This document shows positions 9,515-19,039 of a stretch of 64,000 nucleotides of DNA, in pieces; position 1 is the first letter of the stretch; each line of letters starts with the position of its first letter. The notes under the pieces were generated by a model. It searched no databases and had not been told where the DNA came from. It saw only the letters and a list, made by a program, of their open reading frames with translations. The position numbers were made by a program, and so were the translations under genes. Source of the stretch: JBARDN01 sp963755705 (lineage in GTDB: Bacteria > Desulfobacterota > Binatia > Binatales > Binataceae); assembly GCA_963755705.1 (NCBI GenBank), contig CAVWKW010000006.1, forward strand, positions 20,527 to 84,526. Reading direction: 5' to 3'.

Positions 9515-10813
9515 TCATTCTCCGTCGGCAGTGGCGCGCTCGCCTTCGCGCGTCGCGGTTATGCTCCCGGGTACCCACCATAGCAGTGGCACTATCAGCG
9601 CGGTCGCGAGCGTGGTGACGATAACCGCCAGGATGAATCCGCCTTGGGTGTATATCCAGCTGCCGAACAAGTTTCCTGAATTGTAGGCTATAGCCAGCGC
9701 CGCGCCTGAGAGCATCACGCCGGTTCCTTCCAGACCTTCCGGACACGAGCGCAGGATCAAATCCATGTATGCCGCTGTCGCAAAGCCGCCGAACAGGCCG
9801 AACCCCACGGCGACCGCGATCGCGCTCCGGGGGCTGTCGGCGAAAAACATGATCGGTCCCTGGAGAATCGCGACGAGTGTTCCCCACCACAAGAGCTTCG
9901 ACAGCGAGAATCGGTGGCAGACGACTCCATAGAGGAGAGTGGTCGGAAGGAAGAACCCCCATTGCAACGCGGTGAAGGTCCCGAATAACTGGCTCGAAAT
10001 CTTCACTGTCTGCGTCAGGTGATAGAACATCGGGGTGCCCCAGCCGGGCGAGAAGTTCCACAAGAACCATATCATCGCGGCCGGCCAGATCGGACGATGC
10101 GCGGCCAGCCGCGCGATCGCCGACAGGCCGCTTTCAAGTACATCGGGATCGGAACGTCCCGCCGCGGTAACTCCGTTCAATTGCCAGAACGCCTGCGCGA
10201 TGATCACCGCGGTTGCGCATCCGGCGAGGATGAAGGTGCCGCGTGCGGAGACGTGCGCAACCAGCCATCCGCCGAGGCATGCCGACACGACCAGCGGCAC
10301 AAAATAGCCGAAGCCAAAAACCACGCTCAGCCTGCCGGTCATCAGGTTCGACTGCGCGACCACCGTCATCAGGCCCTGAGCGCCGGCGGCGATAATCAAA
10401 TAAGCGATGACGGCGAATATGACCCCGTGCAGCAGATGGTAGTAATCGGTCGCAGCTCGGCTCAGCCACAGATAGGCCAAAAGGGCAGCCACACCGCCGA
10501 GCAGGAGGTATGCGCGGTCGCCCCAGACGCGAGGCTGCCAGCGGTCCCGAACGAAGCCAAACAGAAATCCGACATAGGCGGGAGCGCTGGCGATCGCGAC
10601 GAAGATCGCCATCTGAAACGGTGACAAGAGAAGCTTGTCCTTCAGGATGTAGTAAATTGGAATCGCGGCGAGCCCGGTCATCGGCGTTCCGAGACCGATC
10701 GAGAGATTCAGCAGCGCGAAGTATGAGAGGATCAACCGGCGCGACGGTGCAGAGCCGAGGGCCGGTGTGGCTTGCTCTTCTGCGGGGTCGCCGATCGAAT
10801 CGATTTTGGGCAC
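9515..10813 (-). CDS. MFS transporter, folate-biopterin (BT1)-like
   Basis: This 432-residue polytopic membrane protein has about 12 hydrophobic segments. The N-terminal part (IPIYYILKDKLLLSPFQMAIF, then GFLFGFVRDRW between TM 2 and 3) resembles the BT1/folate-biopterin branch of the major facilitator superfamily; later segments such as WNFSPGWGTPMFYHL fit the same branch. It is probably a secondary transporter of the inner membrane, and the substrate is unknown. It is divergent from the AAA ATPase gene to its right, with a 200-base gap that would hold both promoters. A general MFS transporter of another branch is the alternative. Confidence 0.87.
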   Translation of the reverse strand: MPKIDSIGDPAEEQATPALGSAPSRRLILSYFALLNLSIGLGTPMTGLAAIPIYYILKDKLLLSPFQMAIFVAIASAPAYVGFLFGFVRDRWQPRVWGDRAYLLLGGVAALLAYLWLSRAATDYYHLLHGVIFAVIAYLIIAAGAQGLMTVVAQSNLMTGRLSVVFGFGYFVPLVVSACLGGWLVAHVSARGTFILAGCATAVIIAQAFWQLNGVTAAGRSDPDVLESGLSAIARLAAHRPIWPAAMIWFLWNFSPGWGTPMFYHLTQTVKISSQLFGTFTALQWGFFLPTTLLYGVVCHRFSLSKLLWWGTLVAILQGPIMFFADSPRSAIAVAVGFGLFGGFATAAYMDLILRSCPEGLEGTGVMLSGAALAIAYNSGNLFGSWIYTQGGFILAVIVTTLATALIVPLLWWVPGSITATREGERATADGE

Positions 10814-11015
10814 TCTGGCTTGTCTTATGTCACTAGCGGAAATTCGAAGCGAGTCTAGCCTCGGTTCGATCTGGCCCGCAGCTTACGCCACGATCGTGAC
10901 AGGTGCCACCTCAGAATGCGGTCCGAAAGCAGGTCCACTAGAATGGGCCTGATGAGTGGAACAGGCTTCGTCCGAGGGTTAGATTTGAGTATTGCGATCG
11001 GATTCAGGAATCAAA

Positions 11016-12560
11016 ATGGAAAATTCCGCTAACAGCCGCGCAGCCGTATCGTTTCTGGAAATTTTTGCGTCCGGGCGGCCGCTGGTCTATGTGCGTTCCG
11101 CGGAAGAGGATCGAGTAGGAGATCTGCTGCGTGATGTTGGCCGGCAGATGGGCGGAACCAAGCCAATTCCGGTTTGGACCTGGAGTCTGACGGAAGGTCT
11201 GTGCAGCGACGCGCGGCTTCAGCCTGGCGATCACGCTTCGCGCAACCCGGCAGAGGCTGGCACCTCCGATCCGCGAGAGGCGCTGGATTTCATCGCGGCG
11301 CATAGCGATCCCGCGATCTTCCATCTGAAGGATTTTCACGAGCCGCTAAGGAATTCCGCGGAAGTTCGCCGCCGTATCCGCGACCTCTACCAGATCTGCC
11401 TGGATCGGCAGAAGTTCATCGTCATCACCTCGGCGGTGCGGGCAATTCCCGAGGAAGTCGAAAGAATCTTCGCGGTTATCGACCTTCTGCCGCCTGATCT
11501 GACGGAGCTGATGGATTTCCTTCGGTCCGAGACCGCGCAAAACTCTGCGAACGGAGCCAAGGCTGATGCCAGCGACGAGATTTTGTATCAGCTAGCGCGC
11601 GCCTTGCAGGGGCTGACGCTCGACGATGCGCGCCACGCGGTGCGCCGCGCGCTGTCGGCAGGACATGGGCTTGGGCTCGAATCGATGCCGGCGCTGCTCG
11701 AGGAAAAAGGGATCCTCATCAAGCGCAGCGGAGTCATCGAATACGTCGCCGAGAGCACCGATATCGGGGCGATAGGCGGCCTGGAAAATCTCAAGAAATG
11801 GCTGGTCGAGCGGCGAAAATTGTTTCAGCAGCGCGATCAGTTGAGCGCCGATATCGTGCCCAAGGGTGTTCTCGTGATGGGAATCCCCGGATGCGGCAAG
11901 AGCCTGTCAGTCAGGGCGATCGCCTCGTGTTTCGAGCTTCCGCTGTATCGGATCGACATGATCGAGATTTTCTCCGGCCGCCACGGCAATCCGGAAGCGG
12001 CGTTCGTCGAGGCGTGCCGCATGCTGGAGAGCATGGCGCCCGCGATTGTGTGGTTCGACGAAATCGAGATGGGGATAACCGCCTCCGAGACCGGCAGCCA
12101 GCAGGGCCGTATCTTCGCATTCTTCCTGACCTGGATGCAGGAAAAAGCATCTGGCCTGTTCGTCGCCGCGACTGCCAACCGAATCGACCTGCTGCCCGCC
12201 GAGATGATCCGCAAGGGCCGCTTCGATGAGGTATTCTTTGTTGACCTCCCGCACGACGACGAGCGGATTTCGATTTTCAAGGTTCATCTGAGCCGCCGGA
12301 GCGTCGATCCCGCAAAGTTCAACCTCGAGCAGATAATCGAATTCACCCGCGGATGGACCGGCGCCGAAATCGAGCAGTGCGTGATCTCCGCGCTGACCAA
12401 GGCGCGTCTGGCCGAGCGTGACCTGACCGAGGACGATCTGGTCAACGCGGCGGTCGGTGGAGTGCCGCTCTCGCGCTCGATGAAGGAACAGATCAATCAT
12501 ATCCGGCAGTGGGCGTTCCAGCGCGCGGTGCGCGCCTCGCCTGGTCCGGTAGCGCACTGA
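11016..12560 (+). CDS. Ycf46-like AAA+ ATPase
   Basis: This AAA+ ATPase has about 514 residues. The N-terminal half lacks an ATP site but has the fold typical of the Ycf46/YjoB-like group (FASGRPLVYVRSAEEDRV; IFHLKDFHEPL; PPDLTELMDFL). The C-terminal half has Walker A (MGIPGCGKS), Walker B (IVWFDEIE), a sensor region (ATANRIDLLPAEM), the arginine motif KGRFDEVFFVDLP and a lid with TGAEIEQCV. Ycf46 proteins are soluble ATPases of poorly defined function, linked to carbon-uptake control in cyanobacteria. I use the ATG at 11016, with CAGGA about 7 bases upstream; a TTG at 10992 would add 8 residues. Confidence 0.92.
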   Translation: MENSANSRAAVSFLEIFASGRPLVYVRSAEEDRVGDLLRDVGRQMGGTKPIPVWTWSLTEGLCSDARLQPGDHASRNPAEAGTSDPREALDFIAAHSDPAIFHLKDFHEPLRNSAEVRRRIRDLYQICLDRQKFIVITSAVRAIPEEVERIFAVIDLLPPDLTELMDFLRSETAQNSANGAKADASDEILYQLARALQGLTLDDARHAVRRALSAGHGLGLESMPALLEEKGILIKRSGVIEYVAESTDIGAIGGLENLKKWLVERRKLFQQRDQLSADIVPKGVLVMGIPGCGKSLSVRAIASCFELPLYRIDMIEIFSGRHGNPEAAFVEACRMLESMAPAIVWFDEIEMGITASETGSQQGRIFAFFLTWMQEKASGLFVAATANRIDLLPAEMIRKGRFDEVFFVDLPHDDERISIFKVHLSRRSVDPAKFNLEQIIEFTRGWTGAEIEQCVISALTKARLAERDLTEDDLVNAAVGGVPLSRSMKEQINHIRQWAFQRAVRASPGPVAH

Positions 12561-12693
12561 AGGCGCGCTGGAAAATCGCACCGATCTCGTGGCAAGCTGC
12601 GATCGCAAGTGGGTTCGTTTGGCATTGACAATTGCTCAGTCGAAAGCGTCGCCAAAAGCATAGCAATGACCACCACGCACGGAGAGTAGGAAT

Positions 12694-14439
12694 ATGGCGC
12701 AGGAAAAGCCTATCGGGCTTGCGGCGCGGCCCACGCGGCCGCAGGAATTCTACGACGAGATTAAGCGGAAGTTCGCCGAGGAACGCGACCTCAGATTGAA
12801 CTACCGGCCCGACGGGACCGCGCAGTACACGTCTGACTTCTCGGGCGAGCTTTCGAAATACGAAGTCGATCCGCATGCGGGCGAAGTCACGCCGCGCGAG
12901 CCGATCAACGATACCGTCGAGGTCCTGTTTATCGGCGGCGGATTCTCGGCCCTGCTGACCTCGGCGCGCCTGCGCGAGCGCGGCGTCGAGAGCATCCGGA
13001 TTGTCGAGCGCGGCGCGGACGTCGGGGGGACGTGGTATTGGAACCGCTACCCGGGCGTGGCGTGCGACGTCGTCGCTTACGACTATTTGCCACTGCTCGA
13101 CGAGCTCGACTACGTGCCCAAGGATCACTACGCCAGAGGGCCCGAGATTTTCGCGCATTGCCAGGCGATCGCCAGAAAATACAATCTGTACGAGTTGGCG
13201 ACTTTTCAGACCACCGTGACCTCGACCGTGTGGGATCCCGCCGAGCAGATGTGGAACCTAACGACCGACCGGGGCGACCGAATGAAAGCGCGGTTCGTCA
13301 TCTGCGCCAACGGAACCCTGTCGAAGCCGAAGCTTGCAAAGATCAAAGGCCTCGAAACGTTCAAGGGACATTCGTTTCACAGCTCGCGATGGGATTACGC
13401 GTTCACCAAGCCCGATCTCTCAGGACTGGAAGACAAGGTCGTCGGGATTATCGGCACCGGAGCTACGGCGGTGCAGGCGATCCCTGGCCTCGGCGCGGCA
13501 GCGAAGGAGTTGTACGTGTTTCAGCGCACGCCGTCTTCGATCGACGTTCGCGACGATTGGCCGACCGATCCCAACTGGGCGCGAAGGCTCCCTGCCGGTT
13601 GGCAGACCAGGCGCCGCGAACGTGCGCGGATGGCGCCACAGCTAAGCGAAGAGCAGCGCGCCAAGCAAGCCGCGATGTCTCCGGAGGAGAAGATCCGCCG
13701 GCAGGAGAACGCGAATATCGAGGCGATGATGAAAATCCATCAGCGCATCGACGCGATCGTGAAAAACAAAGCCACCGCCGCGGCGCTCAAGCCGTGGTAC
13801 ATGCTGATGTGCAAGCGGCCGTGCTTTCATAACGATTACCTGCCGACCTTCAACCGGCCCAACGTCCATCTGGTGGACACCAGGGGCAAGGGAATTACGG
13901 AGATCACCGAAAAGGGTCCGGTGTTCGAGGGCAAACAGTACGAGCTCGACGTGCTGATCTATGCGACCGGCTTCGAGGTGCAGAAGACCGGTATCTACAA
14001 TCAGATCAAGGGCGAGAACGGGCTCGAGCTGAACGACAAGTATCGCGAAGGAATCCGCACGCTCTTGGGAATCCACTCGCAGGGCTACCCGAATCTTTTC
14101 ATCATGGGCGGCTACCAGGCTTCATTCCAATTCAATCTGACCGACATGCTCCAGGCGCAGGGGGATCACATAGCAGCGTGCATCGATTACGCGCGCCGTC
14201 ATGGGTATCAGGCGCTCGATGCGACGCCGAAGGCCGAAGAATGGTGGGTCGGCGAAGTGATCGAGCATCGCGGCAAGACCAATCGCAACCAGGAATGCAC
14301 TCCCGGCTACTACAACTTCGAGGGCGAGTTCCAACGCCGTCAGGACGGCAACTACAACGGCGGCTTCTTCCAGTATTGCAACCATCTGACCGAGGTGCAG
14401 GTCCGAATGGACGAACATTTCGCTTTCACGAAGAAGTAG
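12694..14439 (+). CDS. Flavin-containing (Baeyer-Villiger type) monooxygenase
   Basis: This 581-residue FAD/NADPH monooxygenase contains an N-terminal extension of ~70 residues, the FAD-binding GGGFSALLTSARLRERG, the DVGGTWYWNRYPGVACDV segment typical of Baeyer-Villiger enzymes, the fingerprint FKGHSFHSSRWDY (FxGxxxHxxxW), and a second Rossmann motif GIIGTGATAVQ for NADPH. Such enzymes insert oxygen next to a ketone to give an ester or lactone. It is monocistronic as far as I can see, with GGAGAGTAGG upstream of the ATG. It is a paralogue of the monooxygenase at 32128-34002; both end with a long region not found in small FMOs. Confidence 0.92.
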   Translation: MAQEKPIGLAARPTRPQEFYDEIKRKFAEERDLRLNYRPDGTAQYTSDFSGELSKYEVDPHAGEVTPREPINDTVEVLFIGGGFSALLTSARLRERGVESIRIVERGADVGGTWYWNRYPGVACDVVAYDYLPLLDELDYVPKDHYARGPEIFAHCQAIARKYNLYELATFQTTVTSTVWDPAEQMWNLTTDRGDRMKARFVICANGTLSKPKLAKIKGLETFKGHSFHSSRWDYAFTKPDLSGLEDKVVGIIGTGATAVQAIPGLGAAAKELYVFQRTPSSIDVRDDWPTDPNWARRLPAGWQTRRRERARMAPQLSEEQRAKQAAMSPEEKIRRQENANIEAMMKIHQRIDAIVKNKATAAALKPWYMLMCKRPCFHNDYLPTFNRPNVHLVDTRGKGITEITEKGPVFEGKQYELDVLIYATGFEVQKTGIYNQIKGENGLELNDKYREGIRTLLGIHSQGYPNLFIMGGYQASFQFNLTDMLQAQGDHIAACIDYARRHGYQALDATPKAEEWWVGEVIEHRGKTNRNQECTPGYYNFEGEFQRRQDGNYNGGFFQYCNHLTEVQVRMDEHFAFTKK

Positions 14440-14470
14440 CTATTACGGAATTTGATATCGCGCTCGGAAA

Positions 14471-14489
14471 GACCGGCGAGACGCCGGTC
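14471..14489. terminator. 8-bp hairpin between convergent genes
   Basis: GACCGGCG pairs perfectly with CGCCGGTC across a 3-base loop. It sits between the monooxygenase and the convergent aldo/keto reductase gene and could stop transcription from both sides, but it has no T tract. Its form (GCCGG...CCGGC followed by TCCTACTGG) also resembles dispersed REP palindromes of environmental genomes. Confidence 0.45.
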
Positions 14490-14534
14490 CTACTGGCGGA
14501 ATTTAGTAGAGCTGCCGTTCTGTCGCCTCAAGCG

Positions 14535-15512
14535 CTAAATGTTGACCGGGCGCATGTCGTAGTATCGATCGCCGGCGGCGAATCCTTTGGGTGCGACTTC
14601 CTGGATTCGCGCCAGATCGCTCTTCGAGAGTTTCACACCGACAGCCGCCGCATTTTCTTCCAGGTACTTGCGGCGCTTGGTCCCCGGAATCGGAACCAGG
14701 TCATTGCCCTGCGCGAGCACCCATGCGAGCGCGAGCTGACTCGGCGTGATCTGCTTCTCGTCGGCGATTTGTTTCAGCCGATCTATGACACCGAGATTGC
14801 GCTCGAAGTTCTCGCGCTCGAACCGGGGCGAGAGCCGCGCGCGCATGTCGCCGGCGCCGAACTCGTCGATCGAGCGGATCGTCGCGCTCAGCATTCCGCG
14901 CCCCAGCGGACTGAAAGGAACGAACCCAATTCCAAGTTCGCGCAGGGTCGGAATCACGTCGTCCTCGTAGTCGCGCGTCCATAGCGAATATTCCGACTGC
15001 ACCGCGGTGACAGGATGCACCTTGTGCGCGCGGCGAATAGTCGCGGCCGACGCCTCCGAGAGTCCCAAGTAACGCACCTTGCCCGCGCGCACGAGCTCGG
15101 CCATGGCACCGACGGTCTCTTCGATCGGCACGTTGCGGTCCACGCGATGCTGATAATAGAGATCGATATGATCGACGCCGAGGCGTGAGAGCGAACCGTC
15201 GCAGGCCGAGCGCACGTATTCCGGGCGCCCGTTGACGCTGCGCTTGCCGTCGGCGAAAACGTTGCCGAATTTGGTAGCGATCTGGATCCTGCTCCGAAAG
15301 GGTTTGAGCGTTTTGCCGACCAGTTCCTCGTTGTGATGATTCCCGTACACGTCGGCGGTATCGAAGAAATCGATCCCGAGCTCGATCGCTCGATTAAGCG
15401 TCGCGATCGACTCAGTCTCATCGGGCGTGCCGTACGCCTGGGACATCCCCATGCATCCCAGCCCGATCGCGGAAACGACCAGCCCCTGCGTTCCAAGTTT
15501 GCGCTTTTCCAT
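14535..15512 (-). CDS. Aldo/keto reductase
   Basis: This 325-residue (alpha/beta)8-barrel NADPH-dependent reductase begins with KLGTQGLVVSAIGLGCMGMS and carries the catalytic FFDTADVYG (Asp and Tyr), ATKFGN (Lys) and YYQHRVD (His). The C-terminal NADP-binding segment PIPGTKRRKYLEENAAA is present. Family members reduce aldehydes and ketones; the sequence is closest to the AKR13/YakC-like group. It is convergent with the monooxygenase and followed on the right by a 440-base gap that must hold its promoter. Length and motifs are normal. Confidence 0.92.
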   Translation of the reverse strand: MEKRKLGTQGLVVSAIGLGCMGMSQAYGTPDETESIATLNRAIELGIDFFDTADVYGNHHNEELVGKTLKPFRSRIQIATKFGNVFADGKRSVNGRPEYVRSACDGSLSRLGVDHIDLYYQHRVDRNVPIEETVGAMAELVRAGKVRYLGLSEASAATIRRAHKVHPVTAVQSEYSLWTRDYEDDVIPTLRELGIGFVPFSPLGRGMLSATIRSIDEFGAGDMRARLSPRFERENFERNLGVIDRLKQIADEKQITPSQLALAWVLAQGNDLVPIPGTKRRKYLEENAAAVGVKLSKSDLARIQEVAPKGFAAGDRYYDMRPVNI

Positions 15513-15569
15513 AAATGTCTTCTTACCACTTGGCGCCGGATAAGGAGAAACATCGGAAGGCTGCCTTGC

Positions 15570-15723
15570 GTGTCATTCCCGGGCGCGGGGCCGCCGTGCG
15601 TGAGGAGTCCCGAGCGAGAGGGCACCGCACGTGGGCCTAGCTCGAAGCATGGCCGCTTTCGGGATTTCCTTCGGCCCCGCTCAGGACGGGCTCTCGCGCG
15701 GCGGCCACGCGCGGGAATGACAC
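15570..15723. repeat. REP-like element with GTGTCATTCCC inverted ends
   Basis: GTGTCATTCCC at 15570-15580 is repeated inverted at 15713-15723 (GGGAATGACAC). Further arms lie inside: CGCGGGGCCGCC near the left end faces GGCGGCCACGCGCG near the right. The 154-base unit lies in the 440-base gap between the aldo/keto reductase and the SDR, and shares its end motif with the palindrome at 3432-3484. No reading frame of note is inside. A REP cluster or small MITE-like element would explain it. Confidence 0.55.
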
Positions 15724-15954
15724 GCGTGGAGCGCGCGACAACAGCAGAAGAGATCCCTTCGGTCGATCGTACTGAAAAACTGCCGTCTCGCCGCGCAGGC
15801 TTGTCTCCTTTAAGGCATCGCGCCATGTATTGTAGCTTGGGCGAACGACGCGGAACCGCGTAATTGAGACTCCTCGCGGCTTCCACCGAATAGCTTGGCC
15901 GTCAGACGACGGCGTTTATTTCCTTAAACAAACCTCGATATTGGGAGAATCAGA

Positions 15955-16905
15955 ATGGCAAAGACTTTTGGAGCGGAATCAACAGCGGATGAGGTCCTTG
16001 AGGGCGTCGATCTTTCTGGCAAGCGCGTGCTCGTGACCGGTGTCTCTGCCGGCCTCGGCGTCGAGACTGCGCGCTCGCTCGTCGCGCACGGCGCAACGGT
16101 CGTGGGCACGGCGCGCGATTTGGCGAAGGCGCGGCGCGCGCTCGCGGAAGCGGGAAACCCATCCGTAGACCTGGTCGAGATGGATCTCGCGTCGCTCAGT
16201 AGCGTTCGCAAGGCGGCGAGCGAGTTGTTGGCGAGCAATAAGCCCTTCGACGTGATCATCGCGAACGCGGGCGTGATGGCGTGTCCGCAGGGCAAGACGC
16301 AGGACGGCTTCGAAACGCAATTCGGGACCAATCATCTGGGGCATTTCGTATTCGTCAACCGTCTCGTGCCGCTGCTGAAATCAGGCGCGCGAATCGTGCT
16401 GCTCTCCTCGGCGGGTCATCAACTGAGCGATGTCAATATCGACGATCCAAACTTTGAGCGGACTGAGTATCAGCCGTTTACCGCGTACGGCCGCTCGAAG
16501 ACGGCCAACATCCTGTATGCCGTGGCTCTCGACAGCAGACTCAAGGGACGCGGCGTGCGCGCGACGGCGTTGCATCCCGGCGGCATCCAGACCGAGCTGG
16601 GGCGGCATATGACGCCGGAACTGATCGAGCAGATGATGGCGCGAATTAGCAAAGGTTCGGGTAGCGGGGCGCCGGCGTTTCGTTTCAAGACGGTGCCGCA
16701 GGGCTCGGCGACCTCAGTATGGAGCAGCTTCGTCGCGCCGTCCGATGCAATCGGGGGACGCTACGAGGAAGACTGTCACGTATGCGAGGTGAATGACGAC
16801 GCGACCTCGCGCGTCGGGGTGCGCTCATACGCTCTCAACCTAGCGCATGCGAACGACCTGTGGCGCAAGAGCGAGGAGATGGTCGGCGAGCGCTTCTCGT
16901 TCTAG
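15955..16905 (+). CDS. SDR family oxidoreductase (retinol dehydrogenase-like)
   Basis: This 316-residue classical SDR has the cofactor motif TGVSAGLGVETA near residue 28, NAGVMACP in the middle, a serine in LLSSAGH, and the catalytic YGRSKTAN. The long DTx insertion region (FRFKTVPQGSATSVWSSFVAP) is typical of the retinol dehydrogenase/WW-domain oxidoreductase-like SDRs. It is expected to be a cytosolic NAD(P)-dependent alcohol/ketone oxidoreductase. GGGAGAATCAG precedes the ATG at a good distance. The methyltransferase gene begins 65 bases downstream on the same strand and may be co-transcribed. Confidence 0.92.
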   Translation: MAKTFGAESTADEVLEGVDLSGKRVLVTGVSAGLGVETARSLVAHGATVVGTARDLAKARRALAEAGNPSVDLVEMDLASLSSVRKAASELLASNKPFDVIIANAGVMACPQGKTQDGFETQFGTNHLGHFVFVNRLVPLLKSGARIVLLSSAGHQLSDVNIDDPNFERTEYQPFTAYGRSKTANILYAVALDSRLKGRGVRATALHPGGIQTELGRHMTPELIEQMMARISKGSGSGAPAFRFKTVPQGSATSVWSSFVAPSDAIGGRYEEDCHVCEVNDDATSRVGVRSYALNLAHANDLWRKSEEMVGERFSF

Positions 16906-16970
16906 TTGCTGGGATCGATGAGCACGAGACGGGAAGTAGCAGCCGCGGAGCAAAACTACGGAGAGGTGTC

Positions 16971-17642
16971 GTGCCCAGCCGGCAATCTGCATTGCAAAAG
17001 TATCGATCGGAACGCGTCCGGGCGGTTTACGATCGACGAAGAACCGATGATGCAGTTTGGCAGAGAAGGTTCGAGGAATTCCTCCAGTTGAGTGAACGAT
17101 GCATAGCCAGCCTTCGACTCACGACTGGCGACACTGTCCTGGACGTAGGATGCGGAGCTGGCCGGAGTTTCGCCGAGCTCGAAAACAGAGTCGGCGGCAA
17201 GGGAAGAATCATCGGTATCGAGCAGAGTCCAGAGCAACTGGCCGCGGCACGAGCGCTGGTAGACGGCCGCGGATGGAGCAACGTTGTGCTGATCAACACG
17301 CCAGTCGAGGACGCTGAGATACCTTTTGAGGCGGACGCCGCGCTGTTTTCCTTCACTCACGATATAATGCGTACTCCGTCCGCGTTGCGGAACGTGATCG
17401 GAGACTTGAAGCCTGGTGGACGCATCGCCGCGATCGGCGTGAAATGGGCTCCATGGTGGCATCTCATCACCAATTGGAGAACTTGGCGGGGTTCTAAAGA
17501 CTTCGTGACCACCTTCGAGGGTTTCAACAAGCCATGGAGCCATTTGGAGAACCTGGTCTCGTCACTCGAAGTCGAGTGCACGGCTATCCCGACGCCCCTG
17601 ATTGGGAGAGCGGGTCTCTACAGAGCGGCCGCGGAAAAGTGA
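16971..17642 (+). CDS. Class I SAM-dependent methyltransferase
   Basis: This protein of about 223 residues has the Rossmann-type methyltransferase core: motif I VLDVGCGAGRSF, the acidic motif II IIGIEQSPEQL, INTPVEDAEIPFEAD, and LKPGGRIAAIGVKWAP for the strand after the glycine loop. The acceptor is unknown. The frame is open back into the SDR gene (from 16860), but residues upstream of the GTG at 16971 look random. A GGAGAGG lies just upstream of that GTG at 16960-16966, so I use it as the start. A relation to ubiquinone/menaquinone-type methyltransferases is possible but not demonstrated. Confidence 0.83.
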   Translation: MPSRQSALQKYRSERVRAVYDRRRTDDAVWQRRFEEFLQLSERCIASLRLTTGDTVLDVGCGAGRSFAELENRVGGKGRIIGIEQSPEQLAAARALVDGRGWSNVVLINTPVEDAEIPFEADAALFSFTHDIMRTPSALRNVIGDLKPGGRIAAIGVKWAPWWHLITNWRTWRGSKDFVTTFEGFNKPWSHLENLVSSLEVECTAIPTPLIGRAGLYRAAAEK

Positions 17643-17649
17643 ACGATGA

Positions 17650-17915
17650 TTAGTCGAGGCCCGGTTGGACAGTTAATCTTTCCATTACTTCGAAACCGGG
17701 CGATAACTGGCGCATTCCGGTGACTCCAACTGATGGAACGCGCGACGGCCCGCGTCCTTCGGCCTTTAGCGCGTCGAGGTAGATGCCGATCTCGCGGCGG
17801 CCGCCTACACATGCGAACCCCAGATCGAGTTTTGCGGCGCGTCCAATCGCTTTCGTCGTGCCGCCACCCCAGAACAATTCGGGATACGGCAGGCTCGCGG
17901 GCGCGGCAGTATCCC
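17650..17915 (-). pseudogene. Frameshifted fragment of a luciferase-like (LLM) oxidoreductase
   Basis: On the minus strand this stretch encodes RAAKLDLGFACVGGRREIGI and YLDALKAEG, nearly identical to the segment of the intact LLM gene about 1.6 kb to the right. Upstream of it the match continues at the DNA level (CCGCGCCCGCGAGCCTGCCG) but in another frame, with one base missing. Downstream of PSR the match ends and the frame becomes unrelated. Neither the N- nor the C-terminal part of an LLM enzyme is present. It is a relic of a duplicated gene and is separated from its paralogue by the threonine dehydratase-like gene. Confidence 0.75.
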
Positions 17916-17989
17916 TTGTCAGCGGAGGTTCGCGGGGTCCGGGCGCGATTACGTCTTCAATCGAATCTTATTCCTCACAGTCGTCTTGA

Positions 17990-18958
17990 TTACCGGTTCG
18001 GCTCGGCAAGGATGCGCGCGTATTTCGCGCGATCAACGTTGCCGCCGCTGAGAACCAGCCCCACGCGGCGACCGCGCATCTGATCCTGTTCTCTGAGCAG
18101 AGCAGCCAGAGCCGCCGCGCCCGCGCCTTCGGCCACGTTGTGTGTATCAGTAAAGTAATGCCGCATCGCCTCTTCGATCTCCCCATCCGATACGCTGACC
18201 ACGCGTTCGGCAAACCGGTTGATGATCTCGACCGCGTCAGGATCAGGAACGCGAACCGCGAGCCCGTCGGCTTCAGTTTTCGCCGAGTCCGTTGAGACAG
18301 GCTTACGACCCGCAAACGAAAGCGCGTAGGCCGGCGCTGCGTCCGACACGACGCCGACAATCCCGGTCGTAAGACCCAGCGCTTCGCGCGCCGCAATGGT
18401 TCCGCAGATCCCCGAGCCCAGGCCGATCGGTACGTAGACCGCATCCATTTCACTCACGGCGCGCAAGAACTCGAGCCCATATGTTGCAACACCCCTCACT
18501 AGCGGCTCACCAAATGACGGAACCATGGTGAGATTGCGTTCGCGCGCGACATCCGATGCGTGCTCGAGAGAGTCCTGGAAGTCCGAGCCGTGCTCGATCA
18601 CCTCAGCGCCGAGCGCTTGGATCGCCGCGTTCTGCTCGACGCTGTTGCCGTGCGGGACCACGATCGTCGCGCGCAATTTGCGCCGTCGCGCCGCGAACGC
18701 GATGCTCCGCCCGTGGTTGCCGCGGGTAGCCGCGATAACGCCCACCGTCGCCGAGCCTCGGCTAAGCAGATCGTCGATGTAAACCAGGCCGCCGCGCACT
18801 TTAAACGCACCAATGGGCGTAAGGTTCTCGTGCTTCACCCAGAGCTCGACACCGCATCGCGCCGAAAGCGTTGCCCAGCAGATTTCAGGCGTCGGCTTCA
18901 TCGCTGACGCGACCACCCGCGCGGCTTGCTCTATCTGTTCAAGTCCGGGCAGCGTCAT
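17990..18958 (-). CDS. Threonine/serine dehydratase-like PLP enzyme
   Basis: This fold-type II pyridoxal-phosphate enzyme has about 322 residues. The PLP lysine is in GAFKVRGG (near residue 50). Other marks are RGNHGRSIAFAA (phosphate and substrate side), PIGLGSGICGT for the PLP phosphate, and LSGGNVD near the C-terminus. Family members deaminate threonine or serine to 2-oxo acids, or act as racemases. The protein lacks the C-terminal ACT-like domain of biosynthetic IlvA, so a catabolic role is more likely. ATG 18958 has GGAGAGG about 8 bases upstream. Confidence 0.9.
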   Translation of the reverse strand: MTLPGLEQIEQAARVVASAMKPTPEICWATLSARCGVELWVKHENLTPIGAFKVRGGLVYIDDLLSRGSATVGVIAATRGNHGRSIAFAARRRKLRATIVVPHGNSVEQNAAIQALGAEVIEHGSDFQDSLEHASDVARERNLTMVPSFGEPLVRGVATYGLEFLRAVSEMDAVYVPIGLGSGICGTIAAREALGLTTGIVGVVSDAAPAYALSFAGRKPVSTDSAKTEADGLAVRVPDPDAVEIINRFAERVVSVSDGEIEEAMRHYFTDTHNVAEGAGAAALAALLREQDQMRGRRVGLVLSGGNVDRAKYARILAEPNR

Positions 18959-19039
18959 CGGACAACCTCTCCGTTTTGAGGTCGAGTCCCACAAATATCG
19001 AGGAGACTCGCATCTGAGTACCTCCCCGGTTGCGATGAA

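Noticed and set aside
9441..10070. 209-codon minus-strand frame overlapping the MFS gene
   Set aside because: It is a shadow of the MFS coding sequence in another frame, Arg/His-rich and without similarity.
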